Assembly: GCA_009746045.1 (NCBI GenBank)
Contig: RPFO01000240.1
Location: 62,001-126,000, forward strand
Source of the DNA: Mesostigma viride
Lineage: Eukaryota > Streptophyta > Mesostigmatophyceae > Mesostigmatales > Mesostigmataceae
Reading direction: 5' to 3'
DNA: 64,000 nucleotides
Shown one piece after another: positions 1 to 10,494 of the stretch. A program made the position numbers and the translations under genes. Below the pieces are notes generated by a model that saw only the letters and a program-made list of their open reading frames with translations, ran no database searches and had not been told where the DNA came from. Position 1 is the stretch's first letter. Each line of letters starts with the position of its first letter.

Positions 1-1089
1 AATGGGCTATAAATTGGAGACAATGTTCAACCACACTAGGCCATCATGTGGTGTAAGTGGGGGCGTGCAGGCCCACCATCTAGGGTGGGTTATATATGCC
101 AGGGGCTACCAAGGTCCCTTGTGCGCCTTGGCAAGTACACCCACACTAGGGTGTGGCGGATGCGTGGCATGCGTGGATGGGTGGGTGGGGGGCTGGCATG
201 TGTGCGTGGGTGGCGTGGATGCGTCGTAGGACAATTATGGACAATAGCATGACTAACTATTATGCATGCAAGGCCATGTGGCCCGTCCGATAATGAAAGA
301 CCATGCATTGAAGGCTAAACGAGCATTGCATACCTGCAGGAGGGGCTCGTTGGGCACATGCACACGTTCGCCCTTGGCATGAATACGGCCGCATGTCCCT
401 GCGGTGTTGATTGGAACCTGTAACTATAGCGACTAATTGTTGATGACACCACTAGTTGAGGGTACTACCCCGCCCCCACCATACACCAATGGTGAGCTAC
501 AAATGCATGCACCAAGCAAGAAAAAATAAACCCAAGACTGCAAAAATATGAGAAACAAGACCCCCTACTATTAACAAAGGAATTTGCCATCATAACGAGC
601 TGAAATTTTGCAGCAGTGCGGTTCAGCCCCCTCGGCCCTCGGCCAGTTTTGAATACAAGTACGTGGTGTTGATCATTTTACAATGTGATTGGTCTGATTT
701 CACTAATTAAGAGGGAAAAAAGACGCGACTTTGGGAGAGAAACTGATTAACTATGAGGAATACTCATTCTTTTACTGAGCTGAATAGCCACAATGTTTCA
801 CCAAGGGGGCAGCTACATGGGAGTACATGGTTTGCATAAGAACGGTTTGCCCATTCTCCTAAATGATAATATTCGTCCTAAATAGCGTCGTTTTCCTTAG
901 CTCACCACCGGTGCGTGGTTGGGGGTAACCCCCAATAACCCCCAACAAAAAAGTACCCCCAACAAGTGCAGTGGGATAAATGCCAAACAAACATCATCTT
1001 TACGGTCCCCAAGCATTATTGGATATGCTTCAAATGCATTACATTTATAAAAGGTATTTTTGGTGGGGTGCTAGGGATGTCCCCTCCCC
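1..1089 (+). mobile_element. Right part of a TTAA-type DNA transposon (element W, left end outside window)
   Basis: The segment ends CCCCTCCCC immediately before TTAA (1090-1093), the inverse of the GGGGA start seen in elements X and Y. Its last 200 bases share the subterminal block of X (12420-12603) and, inverted, of Y (13314-13500): CACCGGTGCGTGGTTGGGGG, a run of palindromic GGGGGTA/TACCCCC motifs, then a CAAACATCAT block. No coding sequence is visible, and the ORFs at 2-308 are low-complexity GT-rich readings. It is probably a non-autonomous copy. The left terminus is not in the window, so its length is unknown. Confidence 0.6.
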
Positions 1090-1093
1090 TTAA

Positions 1094-2907
1094 GATGAAT
1101 CGCAGAGTTCTAAGCAAAGAAACAATTCCAAAGCAAAGAACCAACTCCATTATTAACATACAGCTACCAATGCACTCGGTGCACTAAATTACATGCAAGA
1201 GGCCTACCTCCATTTGCTCAATTGCACAAGTAAAACAGTCACGTCATTGCTAATATCCTAGGCACACAACTGCTCACAACACAAGACCCTTTTTACCAAT
1301 GCTGTGAGAATATATTATTTCAAATCCTGTGAGAATCTCAGCTGGGCTAGTGAATATCTGAAGGATGAGCTGTGAGGGAGAACGAGGAATGTAAACTGAA
1401 AAGAAGTTTATGTTGGAACACAAGTTTTTTTCCAGTTCAGAACCAGTAATGGCTTCAATTGTAAATTAAAGCACGCCAGCAGTATCAAAATGCATGGAGC
1501 CACTTAAAGCTGTAAAGTCTTCAACCTAGAAGGAGGCCTAAAATGCATGGAAAGGATGTCCACGTGGGTTTGTTGCCATGTACGTACCTTCCACGAGGGT
1601 GGCCAACGTTGCCACTGGCTGTTGCCTTTGGGAGATTTTATCAGGCATCTGCATGCAGCAAACGGGTACATTTTGCATTGCAGAAACGATTGCATACAAC
1701 GCATGTTCATAGCGTCAGGCGAGTGCGGGACACAAGTTCACTGCGATAAATTGCGACGGCAGTGCAGGGCGCGTTTAGGAACGTGATGCACCAATACTGC
1801 GTGCACCGAGACGTGGCATCGCAGGCGTGGCAGTGCTGCACATTGTTTCTAAACTACAGTGCAGCACATTGCACCACGGCACGTGACTAATTAAACCAAA
1901 GCCTGGCCTTAAAGCCTAGAAAAAGCCGACACGGTGTTGCCTGCAAGGGGCAGCGCTTGTGGCCGGCAAAGGAACTTGAAATGCCAGGAACTTGAAAAAG
2001 ATTAACCTGGCATGCGCCAGCAATCTTAAGCAGTCTCATCAGCATCCACGCTTCAACAAAAAAACCTACCTTATTTCGTCATTCGGAATGTCGTCGGCAG
2101 TTAGGTCGCGCCAGTTCCCGGGTCCCCTGGGCACTCGCAAGGCCTGCACACAGAGTAACTGCGCCGAAATGAACAGGTGCTTTACGACAAACTGCAGGAA
2201 ACCAAAATTACCTTATAGCACCTTTTCCGAAGCTCGGGCATGCGGTCGCATCCCGCTGCGAGTTTTCAAAAGCAATATAATGCAACGTCCTGACCCTCGA
2301 GCCCGTTTTCCCAGTTTCTGCGCACCCATTGGACAGGAAATTCAAATTTCGCGGCGACCGGCGCAACGCCACAACACGCACGACTTGAAATCAGGTCTAA
2401 AACTTGCAAAACAATCATATTTCTCCCTACATCTATCCTCCTCGACCACTCTGGCTGGCAGCCATGACCTCCAAGTGCCGTTCAACGTCCCTAACGTCTA
2501 AAACAACGTAATTTACGTTGCTATGCATCGTCCAGACAAAAATACAGTACAGTAGTGTCAACGATGCGGGTCAGACTGGGTCGACAGGGAGTCGTGCTTG
2601 AACTTCCCAAGTTTTATGGGGGAATCTCGCGAAACCTTAGAAACATTTTTGCCCAGCATTTGTGCTTGACAGTACGGTACGTGCGCTGGTTGGTCCTCTG
2701 ACAGTTCTCTGTGCCAGGGCCAACCGGCCGCCCGTCATGCAGTTGCCCCCGTTCAGAAAGTTTCGTCGAACTGTACTTCAGATTTGGAAATCATGAACGT
2801 GCGGTTGGAGTTTCGCGGGCGAACCCAAATTCGCAAGTAATCCGCCAATGATGCGCTTCGAACACTTGCCCGCTAAAAATAATTCAACAGCCGCTCCGGC
2901 TGGCCAC
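1094..2907. other. Intergenic stretch between two TTAA elements, no gene seen
   Basis: The longest open frame (1992-2501) begins at a TTG, has no recognisable domain and an irregular composition, so I do not call it a gene. No LTR, inverted repeat or RNA gene was recognised here. Confidence 0.5.
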
Positions 2908-3483
2908 TTAAGGGGACTCGGCGCGGCGAATATTTTCCGCGCCAAAAAAATTCCGCGGTACCCTCCGTACCGTGAAAAGTGGGTGCACGGTGCGCGCACC
3001 CCTTGCGGAAGTGGCCATGGCGACTGCTTTTAGACAAAACGTGACAAATCTGGCCCGCGGAAAGCAGAAAAAGTGCTCGATTGTTGGAGAAAATTAGTTA
3101 CTGATTCTAATTTATGGTGGGATGGTTGCGATCTATAATGTCGCGGGCTTTTTTCTTTGCCATCGACAGGGGGGGTCCGGCCTGAATTTCTGTCGGGATG
3201 AATAAAGTATAATGGATGCCTGCCGGTGTGATTGTCGATTGTTGCCAGTTTTGATGGTCGTAAGGAAAGCTAGTTTAATGACGTTTCTAAAGCCGTAAAA
3301 ATTCCCGCTGTAATCTTTACCTTTCCCGTCATTTTGTGGTAAGATAACATTAGGCCTGCGCGATGCGCGCCCAAACTCTCCATGAAAGGGTGGCCTTTCT
3401 TGTGCGCCTGGGCACGAATAGATGCCCGTTATGGCACGTTCTTGTATTAAACGTCTTAATCGAGCGTTTTCCTGCTTTCTTAG

Positions 3484-3612
3484 TGTCAAATATCTAGCGA
3501 TGTTTCTCTACTTTTGTCACGCATTATGTTATCACGCATTATATGCGGGGAAAATTGACGCCGTCAGCTAGGTGTTTATTTACACGACTTGTTGTTGGGT
3601 TTGCATCCCTAT
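3484..3612 (+). repeat. Element B 5' LTR, first fragment
   Basis: Matches the first 129 bases of the 3' LTR starting at 10495. Element A is inserted after CCTAT (3608-3612). Confidence 0.9.
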
Positions 3613-4357
3613 TGTCAAGGACATGGTCCTTGTATTTGTACCCACCTGACCTGGCTAGATAGATAGAGGCTCTTGTACAGGAGCCACTGTTCTTTATCCC
3701 GTTGGATTTGGCCCACAAATGAGAAAGTTGTGGCCAGTTTTAGTAATCAGGGATTAGTACCTATGCCAAGTGGATCCTTATAGGCAGCTGACAAATCTGT
3801 CTATGTCAGCTGACCTATGACATGTGAGATGAGAATCTATGACAGGACAGCTGACTGATTGACATGTACACTGTGCATGTCAGATGTGGCGCTGATATGT
3901 TCACGCCAGATTTACTTCATCATCATCAGATCACACATAGAGAGATCTTTTATTAAATAGTTAGATTACTGTGCAGCAGTTACAAGTTAAGGCTGTACAT
4001 CAGTTACAAGATAAGACTGTACAGCAGTTACAAGATAAGATTTATTCTTGTCTAGATCTGATTGGTAGCCTGTACACTGACCTAACCTGATTGGTGGCCT
4101 GAGTATTACATGAGAATATTCCTAGGCACATTCCTAGCCAGCCAATCAGGTCATTCCAGTTTTCTGCCTGTGTTTTTTCCTCGAGTTAATAAAACAACTG
4201 AGGAGCCTTGCCAAAGGTACTCCTCACTATCATTCTGCCTCAAACTGAGTCTCTGTCTCTTTGCTCCCATCCTCCATAGCCTGTACCTGCAAGGACAGGC
4301 ACATTTGGGTTTCAATCACAAGCATTGTAGAAGGCAAACCCATTAGTTCTTTCAACA
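3613..4357 (+). repeat. Element A 5' LTR
   Basis: Starts TGTCAAGG and ends TTCAACA. It contains three 24-bp tandem units at 3971-4042 (core CAGTTACAAG) and an AATAAA signal at 4188-4193. Confidence 0.92.
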
Positions 4358-4369
4358 TGGTATCGGAGG
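4358..4369 (+). promoter_or_regulatory. Element A primer-binding site
   Basis: TGGTATCGGAGG directly abuts the LTR. The first seven bases match the complement of the plant initiator tRNA-Met 3' end (known plant site TGGTATCAGAGC). Confidence 0.8.
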
Positions 4370-4373
4370 TTTG

Positions 4374-6470
4374 ATGCCTACCCTGCATTTGAGGAGCAGA
4401 GACATTCATCTGACTACCCCAGAGACAACACCCAGACCCAGATCAACCATGGAGGATCAAGACACCCAAACTGCTACCAGACAGCCTGACTACACCTCTC
4501 TCGTTTCAACAGTTGCCAAGAGCTGCAAGAAATTTGTTGGTGCAGCTGGTGATGATTACAGCAAGTGGGAGGAGTGGAAGAATTTGTTTTTGGCTGTTGT
4601 CAGTCTTTTCAGTTTGGATGCTGTCCTGCTGGGCACTGAGGAGAATGACAGGGCTGATAAGGCCCTGTGGGCAGCTTTGCTCACCTGTCTAACAGGTGAA
4701 GCTGCACGCCTAATGGCCACTGTGGCCAACAAAACTGGTAGCCAAGCATGGCAGTGTCTCATGGAGAACTATGAGCAAACCAGGCTAACCAAGAGTCACA
4801 GGTTTGAGCTGAGGAGCAAGCTGCACCGCCTACAGAAGCTTCCTAACGAGACCATGCAACAGCTCGTGAGGAGGGCTGAGCTTCTACGTGCTGACTACCA
4901 GGCTGCAGGGGGAGTCATCCAGGACCGTGATTTTGCTGCCATTCTACTGGGAGCACTGACAGACGAGTACCGCCCTGCGCTGGTGTCTGTACGGTTCAAC
5001 GAGGAGGACCCACTACCTGTGGTGAAGAGGGCACTCATGGAGGCGGAGGATCTGCTCAAGGGGGGACGTGCTGTGGTGAAAAAGGAGAGTGCTGGCACTG
5101 GCCAGGTCTACCACACCAACAGCAAGGGGAACGGGGAGACCAAATGCAGTCACTGTGGCCTGAAACACAAGGACAAAGACTGCTGGAAGGAGCATCCTGA
5201 GAAGGCCCCACACTGGTACACCAACCAGCACAGGGGGGGCAAGGGCGGCAACCGAGGGAACCAGAACAAGGGACGCAACGCACCTGCTGGATCCGCTGCC
5301 AACGCAACTCAGGAGGCGGCTGAACTGCCGCCTGGCTTCTGCATGGTCACCATCGCCGAGGAGTCGCCGTCGACGCCGCTGGAGGCTGCTGCTCTCACGC
5401 AGTATACGGGCGACAAACTCAACTGGGTGCTGGACTCGGCTGCGAGCAGCCACATGTCCCCGTGCCGTTCTGACTTCGTGTCACTTATCCCCCACAACAG
5501 GCAGATCGTCGGATCAGGCGGCGACCTGCAAGCTGCTGGAGTTGGCACAGTTTCTGTGCATTTGCCGGGGAGCGAGCTCCGACTGGATGGAGCCCTTCTG
5601 GTCCCCGAGCTGCCCGTTCGGGTGCTCTCTGTTGGAGCGCTCGTGAAGGCTGGCCACAAGCTGGATTTCAACCAGGAAATCGCTGTGGTGGACAACAAGG
5701 CGCACAAGATGGAGCAGAGGGACAACGTCTACGTGTTACCTGCTCTCAACAAGAAGGCGGCGCTGGCGGCCACGACCGTGCGGCCGTTGGGGTCGCTGTG
5801 GAGCGCTGGCCTGCCTGTGGCGGCCATGTCCAAGACGCTGGGCTTTCCGCCTGGCTTTTCGCGGCCTTTGGGGCTGCAGGCTTCTTCCCGAGGCGCTTTG
5901 CTGCGCCCGGTGTCGTCGCCACTGTCGTGTGGCGGCAAGGGCGGTTTTTCCGCTGACAAACCTGCAATTGTGCAGGATTTTGGCGTGGTGGGGACGGCAA
6001 GGAATGGGATCGGCTTAGTACCGGTCGTTGGGGCACACGGGGAGGACGGTTCCTGGAGTTCTGCGTCGGGCAGTACTACTTATAGCCCTCTCGTGCCAGA
6101 TCAGGTGGACTCTGCTCCACCAGTTTCCCTGACCCCTCCAGCGGCGAGCTCACCTGGCTTGCCGTTGTCCATGGATGTCAACCTACGTGGCGTGCTGGGA
6201 GAGCTTCCCCAGCCTGGCATCGTTTGGCCTAGAGCCAACACGCAGACGTCAACAAGCCTGCTGCGTGACGGTTTTGCTCCCTGGCCAGAGTCAAGTGGGG
6301 GTTTGGCGTGGCGCGTCTCGGGCGCCAGCATTTTGGATTTTGCTGCGGGGGGAATTCCTGGTGAGGGGAGGCCACCAGATGCACCAAGTCCAAGCCCAGT
6401 CCTGGAGCCAAGTCCTGGAGCTGGAGTCGTCGGCTGCCACGTGTCCCTGTCAATTTTGGGACTGTGCTGA
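4374..6470 (+). CDS. Copia-type Gag-protease polyprotein of element A
   Basis: This 698-residue ORF starts at the first ATG after the primer site; an alternative start is the ATG at 4449 (MEDQDTQ). Residues 30-230 look like the UBN2-type Copia gag fold. A CCHC-like zinc knuckle (CSHCGLKHKDKDC, one residue short between the second C and H) lies near residue 258. A retropepsin with WVLDSAASSHM (catalytic Asp at codon 5433) and the usual LSVGALVKAGHKL block follows. The last 230 residues are Pro/Ser/Gly-rich and unrecognised. Gag would form the virus-like particle and the protease would mature it. No integrase or reverse transcriptase follows before the 3' LTR. The frame is intact. Confidence 0.85.
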   Translation: MPTLHLRSRDIHLTTPETTPRPRSTMEDQDTQTATRQPDYTSLVSTVAKSCKKFVGAAGDDYSKWEEWKNLFLAVVSLFSLDAVLLGTEENDRADKALWAALLTCLTGEAARLMATVANKTGSQAWQCLMENYEQTRLTKSHRFELRSKLHRLQKLPNETMQQLVRRAELLRADYQAAGGVIQDRDFAAILLGALTDEYRPALVSVRFNEEDPLPVVKRALMEAEDLLKGGRAVVKKESAGTGQVYHTNSKGNGETKCSHCGLKHKDKDCWKEHPEKAPHWYTNQHRGGKGGNRGNQNKGRNAPAGSAANATQEAAELPPGFCMVTIAEESPSTPLEAAALTQYTGDKLNWVLDSAASSHMSPCRSDFVSLIPHNRQIVGSGGDLQAAGVGTVSVHLPGSELRLDGALLVPELPVRVLSVGALVKAGHKLDFNQEIAVVDNKAHKMEQRDNVYVLPALNKKAALAATTVRPLGSLWSAGLPVAAMSKTLGFPPGFSRPLGLQASSRGALLRPVSSPLSCGGKGGFSADKPAIVQDFGVVGTARNGIGLVPVVGAHGEDGSWSSASGSTTYSPLVPDQVDSAPPVSLTPPAASSPGLPLSMDVNLRGVLGELPQPGIVWPRANTQTSTSLLRDGFAPWPESSGGLAWRVSGASILDFAAGGIPGEGRPPDAPSPSPVLEPSPGAGVVGCHVSLSILGLC

Positions 6471-7855
6471 GCCAACAAGTTGCCTGCACAAGTGCTGCCT
6501 TGAGCACTAAGGCGGTCGGTGCGGGAGCCCTGCTTCCGCTATTTTCATGGCGATTTTGGGGGATGCGCTATGGTCACGTTCGTTGGGAATTTGATAGCTA
6601 GCTTAACTAACCCCTTATGATCTCAAGTCGCCACTGTTTTTCGTTCGTGAAAAATTGCTTTTAGACACGAATATTTTGTGGTCTATTGTGCTGTTAGGTG
6701 CGGGGTCCTTCCGGCCTTATGCATCTCGCATAGTCTTGTTTTGTTTCTGCTAGACTTTTTCATAGCGCTTCGTCGGGATGCGTTATTTGAGTTCTAGACC
6801 ACCTGTGTTCATCGTCCCCATGACGTTCTTCTACCAGCAATGGTATGTTTTCCAAGTTCTTTGTAATCTTGGTACGTTTGGCTAGCGCCGGTTTGCTGGC
6901 CATGTCTCCGTTCTTGCTGACCCTTTTTGTGGTCAATCTGCACGTTCATTTCATGTCGTGTGTGTTGCCCATTCTTAGGGCATACTTTCTCGTTGCATGC
7001 TAGGTTTGTTCATGCAGTTTGCGGTTGTGTCTTTTGTACATAGCCTGCGTTTGTGCTCCTGACTTTGTCGTCGCTTCATGTCCCGTTTTTAGTCGCTTTC
7101 AACTATCGTTGGTTAATCAGAGCTGTCTTTTCAGTTCGTTCATGTTGGCTAATGCTAAGATCCATGACTATGTCGGTTTATGTTAGTTACCTGTGTGATT
7201 AAGGTGTTTCAGGACTACGTGTTCTGCTCCTTGTTCACCGTTGGTGCTCTGCCGTAGGTCGGATGCTTTATGTCGTTAATCACATGTTTTATGCGTTAAT
7301 CATACATCATGTCCCCTGCATTGTCTAAGAGTTTGCCTGTGTTAGAGCATTTTGTGTGCTTCTTCATGTTTTCAGGCGACGCTAGAGTGAGGGGGGTGTG
7401 ATCCAAAGCGCATCTTCCCAACGAAGTTTTTGACTTGGCAACACATGCTAGTTGCTGGGCGATGCGGCAATCTTTCCTGCTGCTTTCGTTGGACACTCGG
7501 CGCGTCACCGGTCCGGAGTTCCAGTTTCCAGTTTCCGTGGAGATCGTCTTTTGACTACTTTGACCACGGTGTTTGCTAGCGAGGGGGGTGGATGTTTTTC
7601 GCCCACTTACCCGTGATCAGTTAGTGTTTGATCCTTACCACTGGCCTGGGTTGCATCCCATTTTTGGTTTGGTGCCATGTGGGTAAGGGGGGTGTCAAGG
7701 TTGTACCCAAATGTCACCTTGATAGTGAGTACTGAATTTAATTCTAGAGTCCTATGTTTGGTCAAGGCTTGACTTAGCTATGGCTGAGAGCTTTTCCTCT
7801 AAGTGTTATACTTGACAGGATAGCACTAGAGCAAGGTCATGTGTTGTAAGGGGGG
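6471..7855 (+). other. Element A non-coding 3' interior with repeated polypurine tracts
   Basis: No long frame is present. Four G-rich tracts occur at 7389-7398, 7581-7590, 7685-7692 and 7848-7855. The last borders the 3' LTR. The third is followed by TGTCAAGG, the same eight bases that start the LTR, 163 bp upstream of the true start. Confidence 0.7.
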
Positions 7856-8600
7856 TGTCAAGGACATGGTCCTTGTATTTGTACCCACCTGACCTGGCTA
7901 GATAGATAGAGGCTCTTGTACAGGAGCCACTGTTCTTTATCCCGTTGGATTTGGCCCACAAATGAGAAAGTTGTGGCCAGTTTTAGTAATCAGGGATTAG
8001 TACCTATGCCAAGTGGATCCTTATAGGCAGCTGACAAATCTGTCTATGTCAGCTGACCTATGACATGTGAGATGAGAATCTATGACAGGACAGCTGACTG
8101 ATTGACATGTACACTGTGCATGTCAGATGTGGCGCTGATATGTTCACGCCAGATTTACTTCATCATCATCAGATCACACATAGAGAGATCTTTTATTAAA
8201 TAGTTAGATTACTGTGCAGCAGTTACAAGTTAAGGCTGTACATCAGTTACAAGATAAGACTGTACAGCAGTTACAAGATAAGATTTATTCTTGTCTAGAT
8301 CTGATTGGTAGCCTGTACACTGACCTAACCTGATTGGTGGCCTGAGTATTACATGAGAATATTCCTAGGCACATTCCTAGCCAGCCAATCAGGTCATTCC
8401 AGTTTTCTGCCTGTGTTTTTTCCTCGAGTTAATAAAACAACTGAGGAGCCTTGCCAAAGGTACTCCTCACTATCATTCTGCCTCAAACTGAGTCTCTGTC
8501 TCTTTGCTCCCATCCTCCATAGCCTGTACCTGCAAGGACAGGCACATTTGGGTTTCAATCACAAGCATTGTAGAAGGCAAACCCATTAGTTCTTTCAACA
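7856..8600 (+). repeat. Element A 3' LTR
   Basis: 745 bp, same start, end and internal 24-bp tandem units (8214-8285) as the 5' LTR, followed by the TSD CCTAT. Confidence 0.92.
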
Positions 8601-8605
8601 CCTAT

Positions 8606-9221
8606 TAATTGCACCCACAGGTCGTTGACTAACTTAATATCATATACAATGTTTGAGTGTACGAAAATCCGAATGATGTTGCTCGGAATACAGCAAGCTT
8701 TACCTGTCAGCACCGTTACAGGTGCCGTAATTTACATCGGCTCTCTCCGGATCAGATCAGGTCCGCAGTTTGTGGTGCCGCCCTGGAGGCGATAGGACTT
8801 TGAGCCTATCAGACCACACACACAATGTACCATGATGTGGACAATAGATTACAGGCTGCAAAGTCGTTATTATCTAGTGTTCTTTCCGTGGTTGTAGAGA
8901 CGCTAAGCTGCAGTGCCGTCAGATGTAAATCAACGGCGCATAATGCATTAGCCGCCACTACTTTGTGTGCCTAGAGTTGTTTGCTTGCCCAGCCGTGTGT
9001 GGCCCCGACCCAGTGTTGGTCGTGTGACCCTGCCCAGTGTTGGCATTGTCATTTGCCCTGGCCCAGTGTTGGCTATGGTAGACTGCGCCCAGTGTTGGCC
9101 GCACCGTGTTTTCCACTCTCAGTAAACGTATTTTTAATACAAGAAGTCTTTTCCATACACTTGTGCAATATCTGGGTCATAACAGGCAAAAGATCTTTCC
9201 TCCGAGCCCCGGTTTCTGACA
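8606..9221 (+). repeat. Element B 5' LTR, second fragment
   Basis: Completes the 745-bp LTR. It holds four copies of CCCAGTGTTGG at 9009, 9033, 9062 and 9088 and ends CTGACA before the primer site. Confidence 0.9.
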
Positions 9222-9231
9222 TGGTATCGAG
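9222..9231 (+). promoter_or_regulatory. Element B primer-binding site
   Basis: TGGTATCGAG follows the LTR directly and is of the initiator tRNA-Met type. Confidence 0.75.
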
Positions 9232-9240
9232 TAGCGAGTG

Positions 9241-9639
9241 ATGCCTATGAACCCATATTTTCCAATTCCCAACGACCGCAACCTGAGATCTGGAATTGAG
9301 CTTTTTCAATTTCCCGAAGAATCTTGCCCAGACTACCTCGCAAGAGCAAATCTGCTTTTTGCCCAAGTTGAAGACATCTTCCCGGGCGTGTTTCCTGAAT
9401 CTGCCTACTGCCGCTGGCTCCTGCGTGGCATTCGACAAGAATTTTTCAACTGTGTGTGTTTCAGCGAACTTCCAGACTTTTCAATCAGAAATCTACAGGA
9501 TCTGCTCGACAACAACGCAGTATCTCTGGAGAGATTAAATCACACTTTACTCCACATTACAAATCTCCAACGCAATCAAGAACATGTCGGGAGGTGCGCC
9601 AGCTGTGGCACGAGAAGTCAAGGAGAGCAGCGTTCTTAG
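9241..9639 (+). CDS. Small upstream ORF of element B, unrecognised (gag-core-like?)
   Basis: A 132-residue ORF starts at the ATG 19 bases into the interior and overlaps the gag start by 56 bases in another frame. It is helix-rich, with a segment (PDYLARANLLFAQVEDIF, then a conserved-looking W/GI motif) that recalls retroviral or gypsy capsid helices. I cannot assign it firmly. It could be a second capsid-like protein, a gag N-terminus displaced by a frameshift, or a regulatory upstream ORF. Its position right after the primer site, with the first ATG, argues that it would be translated. Confidence 0.45.
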   Translation: MPMNPYFPIPNDRNLRSGIELFQFPEESCPDYLARANLLFAQVEDIFPGVFPESAYCRWLLRGIRQEFFNCVCFSELPDFSIRNLQDLLDNNAVSLERLNHTLLHITNLQRNQEHVGRCASCGTRSQGEQRS

Positions 9640-10468
9640 TGCTCTCAAGAATCTCAACTTCGATGGGAGCGACCCCAAGAAATTCACCGGATTCCGAATC
9701 AAGGCGGAAGGGCAATTTGACGCCCTCGGATATTCAGATGTACTAGCTGGAAAGGATCCGATCGTGGTAAAGCAGCAAAAAATTGGTTACGCTGCCCTGA
9801 TTGCTGGCCTCGACGGCAACGCGCTACTGCATGCCGCTACGGCCCCCAACAAGTATATGCACGAGGCGTGGACCGTCCTGGTTGACGTCTATGGACATGA
9901 CGAAACGACATCCACCCATCAGGCCGCGACACTTGAGGAACTGCTGTCAGCTGAGCAGATTCCCATGGATTCTGTTCCTGCAAATATCAATCTCACCGAA
10001 CGAAAGTACCTGGAATATAATAAATTAAGCAACAATAAACTCCATGATTCTATCCTGGTGACCTCACACCGCCGCAGACTTCCTGCCCAGTATGGCCCCG
10101 TCCTGGCGGCGTACAACCTTCCCCCCGACTTGACGTGGAAAGACTACAAGACCGCCGTCCTGAAAGTGGACGACCATCTGCGTGTGCACCGCGCGGCCCA
10201 AGCTGGCAGCTCAGATTCCAGTGCACCAGTGTATCATACTGCTGCCTGCCCCCACTGTGCGGGTACTATCGACGAATCAGTCTTCCTCACCAAGGGTGGG
10301 AAAGTGCTGACCTGCAAGCACTGCCACCGTACCGGCCACACTGAGGATCGCTGCTGGTCCAAGAAGGCGGAGAACAAGTCCAAGAAACCTGAGGCGCACT
10401 TCACCATGGACGGCGAGCCACTGGCTGACGACGTGGCAGATGTTCCTGCTGGTTTTTTCATTGAGTAG
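9584..10468 (+). CDS. Gag protein of element B
   Basis: 294 residues. The N-terminal half (LNFDGSDPKKFTGFRIKAEG) fits the Copia gag fold in which a target is loaded onto a particle. Near the C-terminus lies a zinc knuckle CKHCHRTGHTEDRC (CX2CX4HX4C), an RNA-binding motif that packages the genome. The ORF ends PAGFFIE, a stretch that precedes the protease in related elements such as A (LPPGFCMV), so the protease and everything after it is deleted. It stops 26 bases before the 3' LTR. The frame is intact, which suggests the gag is still functional or only recently lost its pol. Confidence 0.8.
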   Translation: MSGGAPAVAREVKESSVLSALKNLNFDGSDPKKFTGFRIKAEGQFDALGYSDVLAGKDPIVVKQQKIGYAALIAGLDGNALLHAATAPNKYMHEAWTVLVDVYGHDETTSTHQAATLEELLSAEQIPMDSVPANINLTERKYLEYNKLSNNKLHDSILVTSHRRRLPAQYGPVLAAYNLPPDLTWKDYKTAVLKVDDHLRVHRAAQAGSSDSSAPVYHTAACPHCAGTIDESVFLTKGGKVLTCKHCHRTGHTEDRCWSKKAENKSKKPEAHFTMDGEPLADDVADVPAGFFIE

Positions 10469-10494
10469 AATACGTGACATGCAGTATGGGGGTG

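Larger units (their letters stand above)
3608..8605 (+). mobile_element. Gag-protease LTR retrotransposon A (Copia-type, non-autonomous)
   Basis: TSD CCTAT lies at 3608-3612 and 8601-8605, with 745-bp LTRs at 3613-4357 and 7856-8600 that read as near-identical (both carry the same 78-residue spurious ORF). The 3498-bp interior starts with an initiator tRNA-Met-type primer site and ends with an AAGGGGGG polypurine tract. It codes for gag and protease only, followed by about 1.4 kb without coding sequence where integrase and reverse transcriptase would normally be. The insertion looks recent and was probably mobilised in trans. Confidence 0.92.

Noticed and set aside
1992-2501. 169-codon open frame
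   Set aside because: No ATG at its start, no known motif and irregular composition; treated as chance.
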